Shown here in pieces: positions 59,686 through 64,000 of a stretch of 64,000 nt of DNA. The position numbers were made by a program, and so were the translations under genes. The notes beneath the pieces are model-generated. The model had not been told where the DNA came from, made no database searches, and was given only the letters and a program-made list of their open reading frames with translations. The DNA comes from Haliclona indistincta (taxonomy: Eukaryota > Porifera > Demospongiae > Haplosclerida > Chalinidae), in assembly GCA_964017065.1 (NCBI GenBank), contig OZ024789.1, positions 12,533,899-12,597,898 of the forward strand, in the 5' to 3' direction. Each line of letters begins with the position of its first letter. Within the stretch, counting starts at the first letter, position 1.

Positions 59686-59901
59686 AGGTGGTGACTACAT
59701 AGCAGTTAAGTGTGTTGTGTCGTTGATACCAAATATTTTAGCACAGTCAATATTTTTATTTTGACTTAACAGTAATTGGTAGATGGAGATTTCATATTCA
59801 AAGTCGGAATTTCATATAATGCATTCCAATCTCTTCTAGCAATGTTTTTAGCTCAGGAAGACAATCATGTACTCTTGTAACTATACAATCAGGAGTTGTC
59901 G

Positions 59902-60048
59902 TGTTGAACAAGATTCTTGACTAGGTGAAACAATGGCTGGTCCAGTGAAGAACAACATTCCGTCTCATTCTAGAAACATCCGTAAAGTGTTCATGACAAT
60001 AGAGACAGTCAAGCCCCATGTAGGAACTATAGGACTGCAGTATATAAG
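59902..60048 (+). promoter_or_regulatory. Promoter of propeller 8
   Basis: Module 59902-59945 and intact TATATAAG 60041-60048. Confidence 0.7.
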
Positions 60049-60086
60049 AGATGTCATGCACTGTGGGACTGGTTCATCTTAACAAG

Positions 60087-60920
60087 ATGTCAAGTATGAA
60101 ACTCCTCCCCTTGCTGGTGGTGGTTATCGTTCTAACCACATGAGCCTTTGCCTGCAACTATGATAGAATCAGTCGTGATCCAAATTATGCCGAGATCAGC
60201 AAACCAAAGAGTACTCTCAGTGTCACTGGACCCCACGGCATCTGTGTCGCTCCCAACGGTGACATTGCTGTTGTGTCTTATCATAAGGGTAGCAAGGTCC
60301 AAATCTACTATAGCTGTGGGAAAATGATGAAGGCTGTTGACCTAACCAAAAATGGTTATCATCATGGTACTGACTGCACATTCATGAATAACTATCTCTA
60401 TGTGACCGACTTCAATGGTGGAAAAGTCTTCAAGCTGTCAATGACTGGACAATTAGTTAAAGTATTTCCAGGTCATCGGTTCATGCGTGTGACTTCTTGC
60501 AAAAATGAGCTGTACTTGACTAAAAATACTGGTGGGAAAAATGTCGTAGTGTGTGATGGCAATGGCAAAGAGCTACGTAGCTTTAATGTTCCAGCTGATC
60601 ATACCCGTGGAATCATAGTGGGTATAGATGGTTACTTGTATGTCTCCAACTGGAATAGAAAGCAAGTGTATAAATACACTAAACAGGGGAAGCAAGTCGG
60701 TGTTACAAACTACAAGAATATTCAGCATGCTGATGGTCTAGCCATGGACAGTGCTGGACATCTTCTTATTGCTGATCACACTGGAAGGAAGGTAGTGGTC
60801 TACAGTCCATGTGGAGGTCTAATGAAGACCATTCAAGTCAGCTCGGCAGTACCAGATGTTGAGATCGGTAACGATGGAACAGTGTTCGTTGCTGCCGGGA
60901 ACAAGGTCTTACTATATTAA
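60087..60920 (+). pseudogene. Propeller 8, stop codon in signal peptide
   Basis: In frame from ATG 60087 through MSSMKLLPLLVVVIVLTT, then TGA at 60141-60143 where genes 1 and 6 have CGA (arginine), a CpG-type C-to-T change. Beyond it the frame is completely open to 60920 with all six blades and all seven mature cysteines; the last blade has a small in-frame deletion (VFVAAGNKVLLY). Initiation at the next suitable ATG (60273) would lose the signal peptide and blade 1. It is disabled as a secreted protein unless the stop is read through or is an allele. Confidence 0.8.
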
Positions 60921-61129
60921 CCAGCAACAAACAGAGACTATAATGAGCCATTGATAGTTCATTCATTAGAGACTATAGTGCATGCTACGTAGATCATTAT
61001 TATTGTGTGCTCATTATTGCTGGTATTTATTCATAGTTCTTTCAAACCAAAATGAACACAAACGGCACGATTCGCTCAATGTAGTTAATCATCTGAAGCT
61101 TTTGATACTTTATTATACTTATTATTATA

Positions 61130-61315
61130 AGGATGATATGACACACAAGAAAAGAACAGAATAGAATATAATACATGCACTTGTGATACTACAAATGTAG
61201 TTATGACACTAAGTGAAAGTATAAGAATGGAAAAAGAAAATAATTATTACGAAATTAAAAATAAGATAAAGGTAAATAGTTAACTAAAACACAAACAGCA
61301 ACAAAGTAACACAAA
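61130..61315 (+). repeat. A-rich tract matching 13850-14010
   Basis: Shares GATAAAGGTAAATA(A/G)TTAACT and ACACAAACAGCAACAAAGTA with the 13.9-kb tract. It interrupts the 3' flank of propeller 8 shortly after GATACTTTATTATA. Confidence 0.65.
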
Positions 61316-62408
61316 GGTATGTTGCAAACTACAGGCCAATATCTCTGCTATGCATTATGTCCAAGGTGCTAGAATCAATCGTTTTTAGCAAGATTATTGA
61401 TTTTGTATACTGGGTTTCTAAAAGGTCGATCTTGTCTAACCCAGCTGCTAACCTGCTTCTCTAAAGTTTTTGATTCTGTTGATGGCAATACACCTTGTGA
61501 TGTGATCTACCTAGACTTCAGGAAGGCGTTTGACTCCATCCCTCATCCTGAGCTTCTGTATAAACTGTGGTTGTTTGGTATAACTGGACCCCTCTGGTTC
61601 TGGTTTAGATCTTACCTTAATGATCGTTCACATCTTGTACACATTGAAGGCTCCTCGTCTGACTTGTTACCTGTAAGATCGGGTGTCCCCCAGGGAAGTG
61701 TGCTAGGTCCCTTACTTTTCTTGGTGTACATTAATGACCTTCCTAGTGTGATAACTTCTTGCTCTACCTACCTCTTTGCTGATGACTCAAAACTACTTGG
61801 GTCTTCCACATTTATGTTCCACATCCAGCAAGACCTTGATAATCTGGTTTCATGGTGCCACAAATGGCGTTTGTCGCTAAACACTACTAAATGTGCTGTT
61901 GTTCGGTTTACCTTCTCCTCTAAATTCAAAGCCTGCTACTACATTGAGGAAAATCTAGTTCCAACTGCAGACTCTCACAAGGACCTTGGCATTTTAGTAA
62001 CAGCTGATCTTTCATGGTCCAAGCATATCAACTTCATTTGTGCAAATGCTTACAAAACTCTCCACCTAATTCGTCGCTCAGTATCCTCCACCTCACTAGG
62101 TCTCAGGAAAAGTCTTTACCTCTCCCTTGTACGTAGTAAACTCTCGTACTGCTCTCAGCTGTGGAGGCCTCATCTTATGAAAGACATACTGTGCCTCGAA
62201 AGTGTTCAAAGGCAAGCCACTCGATACATCCTCAACGATTATTCACGACATACTTCCTACAAATCCCGTCTGATCGATACCAAGCTACTTCCACTAATGT
62301 ATTGGTTGGAATTACAAGATGTGTTATTTCTTGTGAAGTGCCTCCAAGGCACCACAGACAATTTCAACATTCACGACTTTATCCCAGCTCCCTCAAGTTC
62401 TCACCGCC
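61316..62408 (+). mobile_element. LINE reverse transcriptase fragment (plus), runs into gap
   Basis: NYRPISLLCIMSKVLESIVF, then a deletion/frameshift near 61405, then GFLKGRSCLTQLLTCFSKVF, VIYLDFRKAFDSIPHPELLY, VPQGSVLGPLLFLVYINDLP, catalytic YLFADDSKLL, HKWRLSLNTTKCAVVRFTF, HKDLGILVTADLSWSKHI and a C-terminal SVQRQATRYILNDY. A near-intact RT domain of the jockey/CR1/L2 type. Except for the break it looks young. The 3' end is lost in the N gap. Confidence 0.85.
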
Positions 62409-62608
62409 NNNNNNNNNNNNNNNNNNNNNNNNNNNNNNNNNNNNNNNNNNNNNNNNNNNNNNNNNNNNNNNNNNNNNNNNNNNNNNNNNNNNNNNNNNNN
62501 NNNNNNNNNNNNNNNNNNNNNNNNNNNNNNNNNNNNNNNNNNNNNNNNNNNNNNNNNNNNNNNNNNNNNNNNNNNNNNNNNNNNNNNNNNNNNNNNNNNN
62601 NNNNNNNN
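62409..62608. other. Assembly gap, 200 N
   Basis: Exactly 200 Ns, a conventional scaffold-gap size, so the true distance is unknown. Confidence 0.98.
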
Positions 62609-62899
62609 AGAAAAGGAGAGGAGGGGAGAGAGTAGTAATACAAGGCATGCTGACATTTTGTTAGTGACCTTTGCAAGCTATTCTTGACCTCTCAGTCTCG
62701 TCTATAGAGAATGTCAGCTACTAACAGCATGGCAGGTATGGCAGTGGATACCTGGTATACAGGAGGGACGAAGAGGAGAGAAGAGCTCCCTCTACAGGTG
62801 TGGATCAGGTGATTATCATGTGGTGATCATGTGACATGCTTACCAAGTCAAGCAGCGATGTACTCGAGAGGGGAAACTGTATTTTAATCCCACTAAAGA

Positions 62900-63063
62900 G
62901 AGAGAGGAGAGGGAGGAAGGGAAGGGAAGGAGGGAGGGAGGGAGAGGGAGAGGGAGAGGGAGAGGGAGAGGGAGAGGGAGAGGGAGGGAGGGAGGGAGGG
63001 AGAGAGAGAGAGATGGGAGAGAGAGGGAGAGAGAGATGGGAGAGAGAGAGAGAGAGAGGGAGG

Positions 63064-63099
<36 letters not shown>

Positions 63100-63100
63100 T

Positions 63101-63189
<89 letters not shown>

Positions 63190-63196
63190 AGAGAGA
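62900..63196 (+). repeat. (GGGAGA)n/(GA)n tract
   Basis: Purine-only sequence passing from GGGAGA units to pure GA. The RE/ER- and SL-rich frames are artefacts. Confidence 0.9.
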
Positions 63197-63418
63197 TTGA
63201 GAAGCATGGAATATAGGCATAGTTTACTTCATTCCTAACCTTTCTGATCGATATGGAGAGCAGTTTGTATCATTTAACCCAGTCACCACCTAGTTACAGC
63301 TGTACTTGAAGTCACGCCCCACAAGAGTATGCTTACTGTTACCTTGACAAAGTCTCTGGATGCAAATATCGGATGAAACTTAGTTTGATCTATAAAGAGA
63401 AGAGGAACATGATAGTAA

Positions 63419-63419
63419 G

Positions 63420-63455
<36 letters not shown>

Positions 63456-63469
63456 GGGAGAGAGAGAGA

Positions 63470-63500
<31 letters not shown>

Positions 63501-63552
63501 GAGAGTGAGAGAGGGAGGGAGGGAGGGGGAGGGCGAGAGGGAGGGAGAGAGG
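63419..63552 (+). repeat. (GA)n tract 2
   Basis: Second purine tract, inside an apparent intron of the neighbouring minus-strand fragment. Confidence 0.85.
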
Positions 63553-63850
63553 GTATAAACCAAATGTAATGGCTCCCAGAGATGCCCATTTCTTCTGCAA
63601 TCTCTCTCTATCAACTCGAGGCCTCTGTCAGGAGAACAGCATTGAACACTGCTACCACACCAGTGCTACTAACCTCTATCATGAGAGGGCAGTTTAGTTC
63701 GGAGCATAGCGTCGTAATTGCTTTCTTCAGCTTCCCCTCCCAGTTCTGTTGAGCAGTGCAGATGAACTCAATCGGCTCCCTTAGCTCATCAGCACCCAGT
63801 CGAGATGATATAGGATGGGGCACACCCCTTAGCGATAGCCTAGCAACAGA
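63540..63850 (-). pseudogene. Receptor ligand-binding-domain-like fragment (minus)
   Basis: One minus frame reads ISSRLGADELREPIEFICTA...WEGKLKKAITTLCSELNC...TGVVAVFNAVLLTEAS, then two stops (TGA TAG at about 63608-63613), then EEMGISGSHYIWF. VVAVFN-x(n)-A-EEMGISGSHYIWF resembles the segment of ANF-receptor/type-1 periplasmic-binding folds (GABA-B, glutamate and guanylate-cyclase receptors) where a strand is followed by A-x-x-lGm-g-x-x-YvWi. The two stops indicate a pseudogene or an unrecognised short intron. Tentative. Confidence 0.35.
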
Positions 63851-63894
63851 CACACAGTAAACCAAGCAATGGTACAGGGATAAACCGTCTCCTT

Positions 63895-64000
63895 GCAATG
63901 CTGAAGTGTAGAGCGTCACCTTCATGCATTAATTAATGTGTTCAGTCACTGTTGTCTTTATTCACGCGATGGAGGATGATCAGATCTAGAGACTGTGCAT
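63895..64000. repeat. FGD-intron-6 stem with inverted loop
   Basis: CTTGCAATGCTGAAGTGTAG...CACCTTCATGCA matches 2682-2722, but the following CACTGTTGTCTTTATTCACG...GGAGGATGATCA is the reverse complement of the parent's loop (2735-2771). Confidence 0.6.

Noticed and set aside
62836..63220. Long RE/ER- or SLSLSL-rich frames
   Set aside because: GA microsatellite artefacts.

Overview
The window is eukaryotic, animal-type DNA: GT-AG introns, FYVE/PH signalling exons, inositol-trisphosphate-receptor-like exons, THAP, LINE and gypsy elements, and very long microsatellites. Where introns can be delimited in a small gene they are tiny (45-52 bp). A compact marine invertebrate such as a sponge would fit, but this is an inference and the species cannot be read from the sequence.

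Layout. 1-3416 is the 3' half of an FGD-type gene (PH-FYVE-PH), running on beyond the left edge. From 3.4 to 61 kb lies a decayed segmental-duplication cluster built from four ingredients: (i) tails of the FGD gene, (ii) a small secreted cysteine-containing family called here family B, (iii) a family of secreted six-bladed NHL-type beta-propellers, and (iv) 5' exons of an IP3-receptor-like gene. The propeller family has eight members. Four are intact (5004, 25637, 29357, 49648), one has a single frameshift (19512), one has a stop codon in the signal peptide (60087), and two are multiply broken (12321, 16882). Family B has one full three-exon gene (11417-12131) and three relics. Propeller genes and most family B copies carry the same ~44-bp upstream module; in the propeller genes it sits 89-100 bp before a TATATAAG box.

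Mobile DNA has invaded repeatedly: a REL-endonuclease-like LINE between two inverted propeller pseudogenes (14.1-16.3 kb), two copies of another LINE (21.2-25.1 and 27.6-28.6 kb), a gypsy LTR element (50.8-54.9 kb), a LINE reverse transcriptase running into a 200-N gap (61.3-62.4 kb), a THAP-encoding foldback element (56.8-58.8 kb), and many MITEs whose target-site duplications can be read directly. A 1.2-kb Helitron/HINE-like repeat occurs singly, truncated, and as a three-unit head-to-tail array (45.4-49.2 kb). 32.0-45.4 kb is a gene-poor block of nested elements with two giant perfect tetranucleotide arrays, (TTCC)208 and about 466 GATA units. The right end holds GA microsatellites and a broken fragment resembling a receptor ligand-binding domain.

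How the genes relate: the recurring order FGD tail - family B - propeller - IP3R-like 5' exons implies duplication of a block that originally spanned parts of two housekeeping signalling genes with two secreted-protein genes between them. Only the secreted genes, with their shared promoter module, look maintained. They are the best candidates here for an undescribed, co-regulated secreted system.
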